From Pseudomonas oryzihabitans (GTDB lineage: Bacteria > Pseudomonadota > Gammaproteobacteria > Pseudomonadales > Pseudomonadaceae), in the NCBI RefSeq assembly GCF_001518815.1, contig NZ_CP013987.1:4486501-4550500 (forward strand): a DNA stretch of 64,000 nucleotides, written 5' to 3'. The position numbers and the translations under genes were made by a program. The notes under the pieces are model-generated. The model ran no database searches. It was not told where the DNA came from and saw nothing but the letters and a program-made list of their open reading frames with translations. Below are positions 36,277 to 46,674 of this stretch, piece by piece; position 1 is the first letter of the stretch; each line of letters begins with the position of its first letter.

Positions 36277-37302
36277 TCAAGGGGTCACCTCGAACCTGAG
36301 GGTTCCGATCACCTGGCCGACGTCCGTCACCACTTGCACCTGCCAACGGCCAGTCACGTCGCCGGGAAAGTTCTGCTTGTGGGTCCAGGCGCGATAGCCC
36401 GCCTCCCGACCGCCGCTGATGTCCAGGGGAATGCGATCCACTTCCCGACCGGCATGGCGCCAGACGTGATAGATACGTTCGTTCAGGCCGCGTGGCGCAT
36501 TGATGGCGGTAAAGGCATAGAGCCCCTGGGCGCGCAGCTGGGCACTGCTCAGCGTCTTCACCGAATCGCCGGGCTGGCGCTTGAGGCTGTCGAAGTTGGT
36601 GCTCATGCCCATGTCGGTCAGCCACAGGGTCGCCGGCGGCACCCAGGCGCGCCCCAGCCAACCGAAGGCGCCGATGGCCAGGCACAGCCCCAGCAAGCCC
36701 AGCCAGCGCCAGCCCAGGCGTACCCGGAAGGCCACTGCCAGACTGGGAAAGGACAGCAGTACGGCGACGCCCAGCGCCAGTTCGTAGCTCTGGGTGGTGG
36801 TCAGGTGCAGGATGATCGGCAAGGCGGTGAGCAATACCGCGAACAGCGTCAGGGTGTGGTAGCTGAGGAATACCCAGCGCCGCGGCGCCAGGGTCTTGTA
36901 GTAGAGCGGATCGATGATGGAAACCAGTGCGGCCGCGCCAAGCAGCCCGGTGAACAGCGCCTGGCCACTGTTCCAGGCCGTGGTGATGGCAAAGAACGGC
37001 AGGCAGAAGAACAGACTCTCCTGGTGGATCAGCTGGGTGGCGTAGCGCAACAGCGGCGGCGGCAATTCCCAGCCGAAGCGCCGGCTGACCCAGCCCCTGA
37101 GCACGTTTTCCAGCATCAGCCAGACCCAGCTCGCCAGCATGATCACCGCCATCACGGGCGCGAAGCCTTTCTGCCGGTCCACCAGCAGGAAGCTGCAGAT
37201 CCCCGAGATGAAGCCGGCCAGGGCGATCAGTCGCGGATAGCGCTCGAACAGCGCCAGGGCGAGGTTAAGGGCACGAGAAGACAGGACTTTCCAGGCAGGC
37301 AT
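36277..37302 (-). CDS. DUF5924/DUF2914-type membrane protein
   Basis: 341 residues. Seven or eight hydrophobic helices in the first 235 residues (for instance LIALAGFISGICSFLL and WLGLLGLCLAIGAFGW), then a soluble beta-rich C-terminal domain of about 100 residues (SAQLRAQGLYAFTAI, YHVWRHAGREVDRIPL, GRWQVQVVTDVGQVIG) of the DUF2914 type, likely periplasmic. No catalytic motif recognised; function unknown. It shares direction with the FliL-like gene 45 bases downstream, so an operon is possible. Confidence 0.85.
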   Translation of the reverse strand: MPAWKVLSSRALNLALALFERYPRLIALAGFISGICSFLLVDRQKGFAPVMAVIMLASWVWLMLENVLRGWVSRRFGWELPPPLLRYATQLIHQESLFFCLPFFAITTAWNSGQALFTGLLGAAALVSIIDPLYYKTLAPRRWVFLSYHTLTLFAVLLTALPIILHLTTTQSYELALGVAVLLSFPSLAVAFRVRLGWRWLGLLGLCLAIGAFGWLGRAWVPPATLWLTDMGMSTNFDSLKRQPGDSVKTLSSAQLRAQGLYAFTAINAPRGLNERIYHVWRHAGREVDRIPLDISGGREAGYRAWTHKQNFPGDVTGRWQVQVVTDVGQVIGTLRFEVTP

Positions 37303-37429
37303 AGCGACTCGCGAAAAACGACGACGGCAGGACGCGCCACCCTAGGCGCGCAACCCGTACAGATCAAGGGGCAAACCCGGCCCTGGCTGCCGCAGAGCGG
37401 AAAAGCCTGTTCAGGCTGTAATATCATTG

Positions 37430-37468
37430 TAATATTCGAAAACGAACCTGGAATGTTCGCTTTCGATT
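37430..37468 (+). promoter_or_regulatory. Candidate tandem GlpR operators upstream of glpT
   Basis: Two dyad-like boxes, ATTCGAAAACGAA (37433-37445) and ATGTTCGCTTTCGAT (37453-37467), fit the GlpR half-site AT-K-Y-TCG-W-W with one mismatch each. They lie 28-66 bases before the glpT ATG. GlpR is the glycerol-3-phosphate-sensing repressor of glp genes in Pseudomonas. Confidence 0.6.
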
Positions 37469-37495
37469 AATACTTATAACAATACCGAGGCTCCC

Positions 37496-38836
37496 ATGCT
37501 TGGAATCTTCGCTCCCGCGGCCCATAGCGCGCCGCTGCCCGCCGATCGTATCGACCCCGTCTACCGTCGCCTCCGCTGGCAGATCTTTGCCGGGATCTTT
37601 ATCGGCTACGCGGGCTACTACCTGCTGCGCAAGAACTTCTCGCTGGCCATGCCCTACCTGGTGGAGCAAGGCTACAGTCGGGGTGAACTGGGCGTGGCGC
37701 TCTCCGCGGTGGCCATCGCCTATGGCCTGTCCAAGTTCCTCATGGGTCTGGTCTCGGACCGCTCCAATCCCCGCTATTTCCTGCCCTTCGGGCTGGCCAT
37801 GTCGGCGCTGGTGATGCTGCTGTTCGGATTCGCGCCCTGGGCTACCTCCAGTGTCAGCATCATGTTCGTCCTGCTGTTTCTCAATGGCTGGTTCCAGGGG
37901 ATGGGCTGGCCGCCCAGCGGTCGCACCATGGTGCACTGGTGGTCGCAGAAGGAGCGCGGCGGTGTGGTCTCGGTGTGGAACGTCGCCCACAACGTGGGCG
38001 GCGGTCTGATCGGGCCGCTGTTCCTGCTCGGCCTGGCTTGGTTCAACGACTGGCATGCGGCCTTCTATGTCCCGGCCGTGGTGGCGCTGGCGGTCGCCGT
38101 GTTCGCCTTCATCGCCATGCGCGATACCCCGCAATCCTGCGGCCTGCCATCGGTGGAAAACTGGAAACAGGATTTCCCCGAAGGCTACAGCGAAGGCCAT
38201 GAGCGCGAATTCTCCACCAAGGAGATCTTCGTCGAATACGTACTGAAGAATCGCCTGCTCTGGTACATCGCCCTGGCCAACGTCTTCGTCTACCTGCTGC
38301 GCTATGGCGTGCTGGACTGGGCACCCACCTACCTCAAGGAAGCCAAGCACTTCTCGGTGGACAAGACCTCCTGGGCCTACTTCTTCTACGAATGGGCCGG
38401 CATCCCCGGCACCCTGCTCTGCGGCTGGCTGTCGGACAAGCTGTTCCGCGGCAACCGTGGCGCGACCGGCGTGGTGTTCATGCTCGGCGTACTGGTCGCC
38501 ACCCTGGTCTATTGGCTCAACCCGGAAGGCAACCCCGGTGTCGATCTGGCAGCGCTGGTGTCTATCGGCTTCCTGATCTACGGCCCGGTGATGCTGATCG
38601 GCCTGCAGGCGCTGGAACTGGTGCCCAAGAAGGCTGCCGGCACCGCCGCAGGCTTTACCGGGTTGTTCGGCTACCTGGGCGGCTCGGTGGCAGCCAACGC
38701 CCTGGTGGGCTACACCGTGGACCACTTCGGCTGGGATGGCGGCTTCATGCTGCTGATCGGCTCGTGCGTCCTGGCCATCGTCTTCCTGGCGATGACCCTG
38801 AGACACACCGGCATGGTGGCCAAGTCCGCGCGCTGA
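37496..38836 (+). CDS. glpT: Glycerol-3-phosphate:phosphate antiporter GlpT
   Basis: Major-facilitator exchanger importing glycerol-3-phosphate (and fosfomycin) against phosphate across the inner membrane. 446 residues with twelve predicted helices. Seen: [20 protein letters not shown] with the first helix and substrate-site arginine region, [14 protein letters not shown], the [13 protein letters not shown] loop between helices 2 and 3, and [20 protein letters not shown]. Ribosome site GAGG at 37487-37490. No other glp gene is adjacent. It converges on the ferredoxin-reductase gene across a REP-type hairpin pair. Confidence 0.96.
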   Translation: MLGIFAPAAHSAPLPADRIDPVYRRLRWQIFAGIFIGYAGYYLLRKNFSLAMPYLVEQGYSRGELGVALSAVAIAYGLSKFLMGLVSDRSNPRYFLPFGLAMSALVMLLFGFAPWATSSVSIMFVLLFLNGWFQGMGWPPSGRTMVHWWSQKERGGVVSVWNVAHNVGGGLIGPLFLLGLAWFNDWHAAFYVPAVVALAVAVFAFIAMRDTPQSCGLPSVENWKQDFPEGYSEGHEREFSTKEIFVEYVLKNRLLWYIALANVFVYLLRYGVLDWAPTYLKEAKHFSVDKTSWAYFFYEWAGIPGTLLCGWLSDKLFRGNRGATGVVFMLGVLVATLVYWLNPEGNPGVDLAALVSIGFLIYGPVMLIGLQALELVPKKAAGTAAGFTGLFGYLGGSVAANALVGYTVDHFGWDGGFMLLIGSCVLAIVFLAMTLRHTGMVAKSAR

Positions 38837-38851
38837 GCCTAGCGGCGGTCT

Positions 38852-38949
38852 CGTAGGTTGGGCTGAGACGGCTCCATCGTCGAAGCCCAACGCGATCGGC
38901 GCGCAGCGGCAAGAGCTGTTGGGCTTCGCTGCGCTCAACCCAACCTACG
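38852..38949. repeat. Minimal inverted REP pair (REPIN-like)
   Basis: Starts CGTAGGTTGGGCT and ends AACCCAACCTACG, the same termini as the large elements at 4801-5787 and 49014-49843, with only about 30 bases between the two hairpin units. It lies between convergent glpT and the ferredoxin-reductase gene and may act as a terminator or mRNA stabiliser. Confidence 0.85.
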
Positions 38950-38984
38950 GCGGCACATCACTGGTTGCCATGGCCGCGGCGAGC

Positions 38985-39953
38985 CTAACTCCGCGGCGCG
39001 TAGGCGAAGACGTCGGCGCGCATCTGGTGCGCGTCCATGCCGGCTTCCACCAGGGCATCCAGGGTGGCGTAGACCATGGCTGGCGAGCCGCTGGCATAGA
39101 CATGCAGATCGCTCAGGTCGACGAAATCCGCGCGTACCACCTCGTGCAGCAGACCGCAGCGCCCTTCCCAGCCGCAGGCCTCGCTCACCACTCGGTTCAG
39201 GGTGAGATTGGGCAGGTCCGCCCAGGCGTCCCAGGACTCGATGGCATAGAAGTCCTCCGGTGTCCGCACACCCCAGTAGAGGTGCACCGGATGAGCGAAG
39301 CCACGGGTACGAACGTCCTCGATGAGGCTGTGCATCTGCGCCATGCCGGTCCCGGCGGCGATCAGCACCAGGGGGCCATCGGGCAGCTCGGCCAGGTGGG
39401 CATCACCATAGGGCAGTTCGACCTGGGCCATGCCCTTGGTTTCGAATTGCGCCAGCAGTGCCTGGCTGCTGGCCTCGCGGGCCAGCACGTGCAATTCCAG
39501 CTCGCGCCCTTGGTGTGGCGCGGAGGCCAGGGAGAAGGCCGACTGCTTGCCGTCATCCCGCTGGACCATCAGATACTGGCCGGCGTGATAACGCGGTGGC
39601 CGCCCGGCCGGCGCACGCAATCGCACGCGGCGCACATCACCGCCGACATCATCGAGCGCGACGACCTGGCAGGCCAGCTTGCGTACCGGCAACTCGCCTG
39701 GCGCCAGCACCCCGTCCCATTGCAGCAGGCAATCGGTCAGGGGCACGGCCACGCAGACATAGACTTCGCCATGATCGGCGGTCTGCCCGTGCTGGATGAC
39801 CTGACCCTCCACCAGCAGCGCGGCGCAGAGCTGGCAATTGCCATTGCGGCAGCTGTGCGGCCCGCTGTAGCCGAGGCGCTGCGCGGCGGCCAGGATGGCT
39901 TCGCCGGGCTGGGTTTCCAATACCGCACCCGAGGGCTGCAGGGTGACCTTCAT
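38985..39953 (-). CDS. 2Fe-2S ferredoxin/FAD oxidoreductase beside ubiD
   Basis: 322 residues from the ATG at 39953. N-terminal plant-type ferredoxin domain (about 1-90) with the cluster cysteines in HSCRNGNCQLC and VCVAVPLTDC, then an FAD domain (RYHAGQYLMV, SAFSLAS) and an NAD(P)H domain (LIAAGTGMAQMHSLIE, YWGVRTPEDFY). This is the layout of CDP-6-deoxy-glucoseen reductase and NAD(P)H-flavin reductase-type proteins. It lies 11 bases after ubiD and may supply electrons or reduced FMN to the UbiX/UbiD system; that is inference from context. Confidence 0.85.
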   Translation of the reverse strand: MKVTLQPSGAVLETQPGEAILAAAQRLGYSGPHSCRNGNCQLCAALLVEGQVIQHGQTADHGEVYVCVAVPLTDCLLQWDGVLAPGELPVRKLACQVVALDDVGGDVRRVRLRAPAGRPPRYHAGQYLMVQRDDGKQSAFSLASAPHQGRELELHVLAREASSQALLAQFETKGMAQVELPYGDAHLAELPDGPLVLIAAGTGMAQMHSLIEDVRTRGFAHPVHLYWGVRTPEDFYAIESWDAWADLPNLTLNRVVSEACGWEGRCGLLHEVVRADFVDLSDLHVYASGSPAMVYATLDALVEAGMDAHQMRADVFAYAPRS

Positions 39954-39964
39954 CGTCGTCTCCG

Positions 39965-41431
39965 TTAATCGATCCCGAGACTGGACCACATCTCGTCCAC
40001 CCGTTTGACCACCGCTTCGTCCTTGACGATCGCCCGGCCCCATTCGCGGGTGGTTTCACCCGGCCACTTGTGAGTGGCGTCCAGGCCCATCTTCGAGCCC
40101 AGGCCGGAGATCGGCGAGGCGAAGTCCAGGTAGTCGATGGGGGTGTTGTCGATCATCACGGTGTCGCGCTTGGGATCCATGCGCGTGGTGACGGCCCAGA
40201 TGACATCGTTCCAGTCACGCGCATTGATATCGTCGTCGGTGACGATCACGAACTTGGTGTACATGAACTGCCGCAGGAACGACCAGACGCCCAGCATCAC
40301 CCGCTTGGCATGGCCCGGGTACTGCTTCTTGATGGTCACCACCGCCATGCGGTAGGAGCAGCCTTCCGGCGGCAGGTAGAAGTCGACGATTTCCGGAAAC
40401 TGCTTTTGCAGGATGGGCACGAAGACTTCGTTGAGCGCCACGCCGAGGATGGCCGGCTCGTCCGGCGGCCGTCCGGTGTAGGTGCTGTGATAGATGGGGT
40501 CGCGCCGGCGAGTGATGCGCTCCACGGTAAAGACCGGGAAGGTATCGACCTCGTTGTAGTAGCCGGTATGGTCGCCATAGGGGCCTTCCGGCGCCGTCTC
40601 ACCCGGATGGATGACCCCTTCCAGCACGATTTCGGCGCTGGCCGGCACCTGCAGGTCGTTGCCCACGCACTTGATCAGCTCGCTGCGACTGCCGCGCAGA
40701 AGGCCAGCGAAGGCGTATTCGGACAGGGTATCCGGCACCGGCGTGACCGCACCGAGGATGGTGGCCGGATCCGCGCCCAGGGCCACGGCCACCGGATAGG
40801 GCTGGCCGGGATGCTTCTGGCACCACTCGCGGAAATCCAGGGCACCGCCACGGTGGCTCAGCCAGCGCATGATCAGCTTGTTGCGGCCGATGACCTGCTG
40901 GCGATAGATACCGAGGTTCTGGCGCTCCTTGTTGGGCCCGCGGGTGACGGTCAGGCCCCAGGTGATCAACGGCGCCACGTCGCCCGGCCAGCAGTGCTGG
41001 ATCGGCAGCTTGCCCAGATCGACCGCCTCGCCTTCTTCGATCACCTCCTGGCAGGGCGCATCCTTGAGGACCTTGGGCGCCATGCTGATGACCTTCTTGT
41101 AGATCGGCAGCTTCGACCAGGCATCCTTCAGGCCCTTGGGCGGCTCGGGCTCCTTGAGGAAGGCCAGCAGCTTGCCGATCTCGCGCAGGGCACCGACGTC
41201 CTCGGCGCCCATGCCCAGCGCCACGCGCTGGGGCGTACCGAAAAGGTTGCCCAGCACGGGCATGGAAAAGCCCACGGGATTCTCGAACAGCAGCGCCGGG
41301 CCCTGCTTGCGCAAGGTGCGGTCGCAGATTTCGGTCATCTCGAGGATCGGCGAGACCGGGGCGGTCACGCGCTTCAGTTCACCACGCTGCTCCAGGCTGC
41401 GGATGAAGTCACGCAGATCTCGGTATTGCAT
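39965..41431 (-). CDS. ubiD: 4-hydroxy-3-polyprenylbenzoate decarboxylase UbiD
   Basis: Decarboxylates the polyprenylated aromatic ring in ubiquinone synthesis using prenylated FMN made by UbiX. 488 residues, family length. Seen: [19 protein letters not shown] at the N-terminus, [35 protein letters not shown] with the catalytic glutamate region and GDHTGYYN. Starts at 41431, after a gap that contains the rho terminator. UbiX is not in the window. Confidence 0.96.
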   Translation of the reverse strand: MQYRDLRDFIRSLEQRGELKRVTAPVSPILEMTEICDRTLRKQGPALLFENPVGFSMPVLGNLFGTPQRVALGMGAEDVGALREIGKLLAFLKEPEPPKGLKDAWSKLPIYKKVISMAPKVLKDAPCQEVIEEGEAVDLGKLPIQHCWPGDVAPLITWGLTVTRGPNKERQNLGIYRQQVIGRNKLIMRWLSHRGGALDFREWCQKHPGQPYPVAVALGADPATILGAVTPVPDTLSEYAFAGLLRGSRSELIKCVGNDLQVPASAEIVLEGVIHPGETAPEGPYGDHTGYYNEVDTFPVFTVERITRRRDPIYHSTYTGRPPDEPAILGVALNEVFVPILQKQFPEIVDFYLPPEGCSYRMAVVTIKKQYPGHAKRVMLGVWSFLRQFMYTKFVIVTDDDINARDWNDVIWAVTTRMDPKRDTVMIDNTPIDYLDFASPISGLGSKMGLDATHKWPGETTREWGRAIVKDEAVVKRVDEMWSSLGID

Positions 41432-41510
41432 GCGGCCTCTTGGTGCTGGGGAAAGTCTGGCAGTCTACCGCCTGAGTCGCGCATCGAGAAAGCATTGGCC
41501 CAGAAACGCG

Positions 41511-41535
41511 AAAGGCCGGGATTTCCCCGGCCTTT
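41511..41535 (-). terminator. Terminator of rho
   Basis: AAAGGCCGGG pairs with CCCGGCCTTT around a five-base loop, 15 bases beyond the rho stop on the minus strand. The T tail is short, so termination may be incomplete towards ubiD. Confidence 0.75.
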
Positions 41536-41550
41536 GCATGCGACGGCGCC

Positions 41551-42813
<1,263 letters not shown>

Positions 42814-43000
42814 AGACGTATGTTGACGTGAGAAGAGGCGAGGGAGGGATTCGAGCTGAGCGGCCGGATGCGAGAGTAGTTTCGCGGGATGCGTTCTGAA
42901 GAGGAGAACTGACGGCTACAGCAGATGAGAAGACGGCCCACTGATGGGGTCGTGTCTGGAATCTAGCACCTGCATGGGTACACGTCCAGCCGTCCAGGCA

Positions 43001-43027
43001 TAAAAAAGCCCCGCATGGCGGGGCTTT
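43001..43027 (-). terminator. Terminator of trxA
   Basis: AAAGCCCCGC pairs with GCGGGGCTTT (loop ATG on the + strand) followed on the minus strand by six T, 13 bases past the trxA stop. Confidence 0.93.
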
Positions 43028-43039
43028 CGACCAGATTCC

Positions 43040-43366
43040 TCAGACGTTGGCGTCGAGGAAGGCAGCCAGTTGCGATTTGGACAGAGCGCCGACCTTGGTG
43101 GCCTCGACCGCGCCGTTCTTGAACAGCATCAGGGTCGGGATGCCACGCACGCCGTACTTGGGCGGGGTGTCCTGGTTTTCGTCGATGTTCAGTTTGCAGA
43201 CCTTGAGCTTGCCTTGGTAGTCCTTGGCGATCTCGTCCAGGACCGGGGCAATCATCTTGCAGGGACCGCACCATTCGGCCCAGTAGTCGACCAGCACGGG
43301 GCTGTCGGACTTCAGCACGTCCTGCTCGAAGCTGGCGTCGCTGACGTTGGTGATGTATTCGCTCAT
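43040..43366 (-). CDS. trxA: Thioredoxin 1
   Basis: 108 residues. General cytoplasmic protein-disulfide reductase, recycled by thioredoxin reductase. Active site [10 protein letters not shown], the buried Asp in VLVDYWAEW, and the cis-proline segment [12 protein letters not shown]. Monocistronic with its own strong terminator; rho follows in the same direction. In P. aeruginosa ppx is the next gene upstream, as I recall; here a GntR regulator and an amino-acid transporter operon lie between. Confidence 0.97.
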   Translation of the reverse strand: MSEYITNVSDASFEQDVLKSDSPVLVDYWAEWCGPCKMIAPVLDEIAKDYQGKLKVCKLNIDENQDTPPKYGVRGIPTLMLFKNGAVEATKVGALSKSQLAAFLDANV

Positions 43367-43615
43367 TGACTCTCTCCGAATTCGGGTGCGACTTGAAGTA
43401 TGGCCATGATAGCCCTGCTGCCGTCACTTCGAAAGCATTCGAACATTGATGGTGACTATGACGGGCATTGATGGCAAAGGCAGCTCACGATCTGGCGAGC
43501 CGGCGACAACCAGGGCGGCAAGGCCTCGGAAAGTGGAGTCTACGCGGGGTAAAAGCGCATTCCTAAGGCCTTTTCGCCATCGCTTGCCGACATGCAGCCG
43601 ATCGTGGACAGCGTT

Positions 43616-44308
43616 TTAGACAGCAGGCACCGGGAAGGGGGTTCCACTGCGCAACGCCGCATTGCGGATATGTTCGCGCATGGCCTTCTGCGCAGCCGCT
43701 GGCGAGCGCCGGGTCAGGGCCCGGAGAATGCGCCGATGTTCCTGCCAGGTTTCCAGGGCCCGCTCGGGCCGGACGAAGGGCAGCTTCTGACTTTCGTGAA
43801 AGCGCTCGGGGCTGGTGGTGATCACTGCCAGCATGGCCGGATTGTCCGCGGCCAGCAGCAACTGGCGATGGAAGTCGAAGTCCAGCGCCGCTGCCTCTTC
43901 CAGCTCGTTAGCCCGTAGTGCCCGGTGCAGGGCACCGAGATTGACCTCCAGCCGATCCAGATCGGCGGGACTCAGGGTCATGGCGGCCAGTCCCGCGGCA
44001 AAACCCTCCAGCGCGAAGCGCAACTGGAAGACGTGGGCCGGGGTGACCTCGCCGGTGAAGGGCCAAGGCCCGTCCGCGTGCGTCGCTTCCTGCACATAGA
44101 CCCCACGTCCAGGCTGGACGCTGACCAGTCCCAAGGCGCTGAGGGTGGACAGCGCCTCGCGCAGGGACGCGCGACTCACGCCCAGCCGCTCGGCCAGCTC
44201 GCGTTGCGCCGGCAGCGCCGCGCCGGGTGCATAGCCTTCGGTCTCGATCAGCTGGCGAATGGCGTCGACGGCATAGTGGGGGACGGCGCGGGTGGCTGCG
44301 AGGGGCAT
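43616..44308 (-). CDS. FadR-subfamily GntR transcriptional regulator
   Basis: 230 residues. N-terminal winged helix (about 8-75; PAQRELAERLGVSRASLREA is the recognition region, then LGLVSVQPGRGVYV wing), C-terminal all-helical FCD domain (about 90-215) with the putative metal or ligand residues in DFDFHRQLLLAA and MREHIRNAA. Divergent from the amino-acid ABC operon with 267 bases between, so it probably controls that operon, itself, or both. Ligand unknown. The start at 44308 has no strong ribosome site. Confidence 0.9.
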   Translation of the reverse strand: MPLAATRAVPHYAVDAIRQLIETEGYAPGAALPAQRELAERLGVSRASLREALSTLSALGLVSVQPGRGVYVQEATHADGPWPFTGEVTPAHVFQLRFALEGFAAGLAAMTLSPADLDRLEVNLGALHRALRANELEEAAALDFDFHRQLLLAADNPAMLAVITTSPERFHESQKLPFVRPERALETWQEHRRILRALTRRSPAAAQKAMREHIRNAALRSGTPFPVPAV

Positions 44309-44405
44309 GGAGTGGTCAGGCCAGTCAGTCCGGAAGTTCGCCTTTTATGCCGATTTTCCCGCCAGTTCAAGCCTGGCCCCAAGGCGGAGCACGGCACGAC
44401 AAGCG

Positions 44406-44422
44406 CGCACCAAAGCGGCTCA
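44406..44422 (+). promoter_or_regulatory. Candidate NtrC enhancer of the amino-acid transporter operon
   Basis: CGCACC-N5-GGCTCA fits the NtrC dyad with correct spacing and nine of twelve positions. It is centred about 133 bases before the predicted sigma-54 start. Weak on its own; considered because of the promoter downstream. Confidence 0.35.
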
Positions 44423-44519
44423 CGCTAAAAGCAGAGGTCTGCTTAGCCGCCGGCCAACTGTTCAGACCAGTAAGACCAATCGCCAAGCGTAGTGGCCTCT
44501 GCGGCAGCCCGGCAGGGTG

Positions 44520-44536
44520 CTGGCACATGAAATGCA
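44520..44536 (+). promoter_or_regulatory. Candidate sigma-54 promoter of the amino-acid transporter operon
   Basis: CTGGCACATGAAATGCA: perfect TGGCAC -24 box, ten bases between GG (44522-44523) and GC (44534-44535), and ATGCA at -12. Predicted start near 44547, 29 bases before the ATG of the binding-protein gene. Confidence 0.65.
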
Positions 44537-44575
44537 CTGGGCAGAGCCATCCCATCCTGCTTCCGGAGTCTCGTC

Positions 44576-45358
44576 ATGCTCAAGCGCTGGACCGCCCTCT
44601 CCCTGTTCGCCTTGGGCCTGACCGCCCTGCACGCTCCCGCCCAGGCCGATCAGCTGGCCGATATCCAGCAGCGCGGCACGGTGCGCATCGCCGTACCCCA
44701 GGACTTTCCACCTTTCGGTACCGTGGGCCCGGATCTCAAGCCCCGCGGCCTGGACATCGACACCGCCCAGCTGATCGCCGACAAGCTCGGGGTCAAGCTG
44801 GCCCTGACCCCGGTCACCAGCACCAACCGCATTCCCTTCCTGACCACCGGCAAGGTGGACATGGTCATCTCCAGCCTGGGCAAGAATCCCGAGCGCGAAC
44901 AGGTCATCGACTTCACCAAGCCCTATGCGCCCTTCTTTCTCGGCGTGTTCGGCGCCAAGGGCAGCACCCTGAGCACGCCCGAGGAGCTGGCCGGCAAGAC
45001 CGTCGCCGTGACCCGCGGCGGCATCGAGGACATGGAGCTGAGCAAGGTGGCGCCCAAGGACGCGGTGATCAAGCGCTTCGAGGACAACAACGCCACCATC
45101 GCCGCCTATCTCGCCGGCCAGACCGAATTCATCGCCAGTGGCAGCTCGGTGATGGCGTCCATCGCCAACAAGAAGCCCGACCGCGCACCGGAGATGAAGA
45201 TCACCCTGAAGAATTCGCCCAACTACATCGGCCTGGCCAAGCACGAACCGGCGCTCAAGGCCAAGCTGGACGGCATCCTCGACGCCGCCCGCGCCGACGG
45301 CAGCCTGGATCGCCAGGCCGAGAAGTGGCTGGGCCAGCCGCTACCCAAGGACATGTAA
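44576..45358 (+). CDS. Polar amino-acid ABC transporter, periplasmic binding protein
   Basis: 260 residues; signal peptide (about 1-24, ending ALHAPAQADQ). Family 3 solute-binding fold: RIAVPQDFPPFGTVG, GLDIDTAQLIADKLGV with the conserved Asp, NRIPFLTTGKVDMVIS and the FTKPYAPFFLGV hinge region. It captures an amino acid in the periplasm and delivers it to the two permeases encoded next; the precise ligand cannot be read from sequence. First gene of a four-gene operon behind a sigma-54-type promoter. Ribosome site GGAG upstream. Confidence 0.93.
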   Translation: MLKRWTALSLFALGLTALHAPAQADQLADIQQRGTVRIAVPQDFPPFGTVGPDLKPRGLDIDTAQLIADKLGVKLALTPVTSTNRIPFLTTGKVDMVISSLGKNPEREQVIDFTKPYAPFFLGVFGAKGSTLSTPEELAGKTVAVTRGGIEDMELSKVAPKDAVIKRFEDNNATIAAYLAGQTEFIASGSSVMASIANKKPDRAPEMKITLKNSPNYIGLAKHEPALKAKLDGILDAARADGSLDRQAEKWLGQPLPKDM

Positions 45359-45361
45359 GGC

Positions 45362-46027
45362 ATGGCCTACCAGTTCGACTTCCAGCCGGTACTGCAGCAG
45401 AGCGATCTGCTGCTCAAGGGCGCCCTTTTCACGCTGGAGCTGACCGCCATCGGCGCGGTGCTGGGCATTGCCCTGGGCATTCTTGGCGCGGTCTGCCGCG
45501 CCTGGCGGCTCACGCCCTTCGACCGGGTGTTCGGCGTCTATGTCGAGCTGATCCGCAATACGCCCTTTCTGATCCAGCTGTTCTTCATCTTCTTCGGCCT
45601 GCCTTCGCTGGGGGTGCACATCAGCGAATGGCAGGCGGCGGTGCTGGCCATGGTGATCAACCTGGGCGCCTATTCCACGGAAATCATTCGCGCCGGCATC
45701 CAGGCGGTACCCAAGGGCCAGCTGGAAGCCGCCGCGGCCCTGGCCATGACCCGCGCCGAGACCTTTCGCCACGTGATCCTGCGGCCCGCGCTGGCCAAGG
45801 TCTGGCCGGCCCTGTCGAGCCAGGTGGTGATCGTGATGCTGGGCTCGGCGGTCTGCTCGCAGATCTCCACCGAGGAACTGACTTTCGCCGCCAACTTCAT
45901 CCAGTCGCGCAACTTCCGCGCCTTCGAGACCTATCTGCTGACCACCCTGCTCTACCTGGTCATGGCCATCGGCGTGCGCCAGCTGCTGCACTGGATCGGC
46001 CGGCGCTTCATCCAGGGAGGCCGCTGA
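45362..46027 (+). CDS. Polar amino-acid ABC transporter permease 1
   Basis: 221 residues, HisM/GlnP family, with about five transmembrane helices. Seen: ALFTLELTAIGAVLGIALGI, VYVELIRNTPFLIQLFFIFF (the RNTP signature), and the EAA loop GAYSTEIIRAGIQAVPKGQL that contacts the ATPase. Three bases after the binding-protein stop, and overlapping the next permease start by one base (TGATG). Forms a heterodimeric membrane channel with permease 2. Confidence 0.94.
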   Translation: MAYQFDFQPVLQQSDLLLKGALFTLELTAIGAVLGIALGILGAVCRAWRLTPFDRVFGVYVELIRNTPFLIQLFFIFFGLPSLGVHISEWQAAVLAMVINLGAYSTEIIRAGIQAVPKGQLEAAAALAMTRAETFRHVILRPALAKVWPALSSQVVIVMLGSAVCSQISTEELTFAANFIQSRNFRAFETYLLTTLLYLVMAIGVRQLLHWIGRRFIQGGR

Positions 46028-46674
46028 TGGATTTCACCCTCTGGGATATCGTCCGCAACCTCGGTACCGGGCTGTACTGGACCTTCATCCTGTCGCTGGC
46101 GGCCTTTGCCGGCGGCGGCCTGGCCGGACTGCTGGTGCTCTGGGCACGGCTGTCGCCGCTGCGGGCGCCACGCACGCTGGCGCGCCTGCACATCGAGCTG
46201 TTCCAGGGCACGCCGCTATTGATGCAGCTGTTCCTGGTGTTCTTTGGCGTCTCGCTGCTGGGGCTGGAGATTCCCGCCTGGCTGGCTGCCGGCGTGGCCC
46301 TGACCCTGTTTACCAGCGCCTACCTCGCCGAAATCTGGCGCGGCTGCGTCGAGGCCATTCCCGACGGCCAGTGGGAGGCGTCGGAAAGCCTGGCCCTGAC
46401 CCGCTTCGAGCAGTTGCGTCATGTGATCCTGCCCCAGGCCCTACGCATCGCCGTGGCACCTACCGTGGGCTTCTCGGTACAGGTGGTCAAGGGTACCGCC
46501 GTGACCTCCATCATCGGCTTCACCGAGCTGACCAAGATCGGCGGCATGCTCGCCAATGCCACCTACCAGCCCTTCACCGTCTACGGCCTCGCCGCCCTGG
46601 GCTATTTCATCCTCTGCTACCCGCTGTCGCTGGCCGCGCGCTGGCTGGAAAGGAGACTGCATGCCGCTGCTTAG
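46027..46674 (+). CDS. Polar amino-acid ABC transporter permease 2
   Basis: 215 residues from the ATG at 46027. Same family as permease 1: GLYWTFILSLAAFAGGGLAG, HIELFQGTPLLMQLFLVFFG and the coupling loop AYLAEIWRGCVEAIPDGQW. The GTP in place of NTP in the helix-3 signature is usual for second permeases. Its 3' end overlaps the ATPase start by 14 bases. A large frame running through this region from 44227 is not a single gene. Confidence 0.94.
   Translation: MDFTLWDIVRNLGTGLYWTFILSLAAFAGGGLAGLLVLWARLSPLRAPRTLARLHIELFQGTPLLMQLFLVFFGVSLLGLEIPAWLAAGVALTLFTSAYLAEIWRGCVEAIPDGQWEASESLALTRFEQLRHVILPQALRIAVAPTVGFSVQVVKGTAVTSIIGFTELTKIGGMLANATYQPFTVYGLAALGYFILCYPLSLAARWLERRLHAAA

Noticed and set aside
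44227-46674. 815-codon + strand frame spanning the transporter region
   Set aside because: Only its last 215 codons (from 46027) encode permease 2; the earlier part is out of frame with the binding-protein and permease 1 genes.
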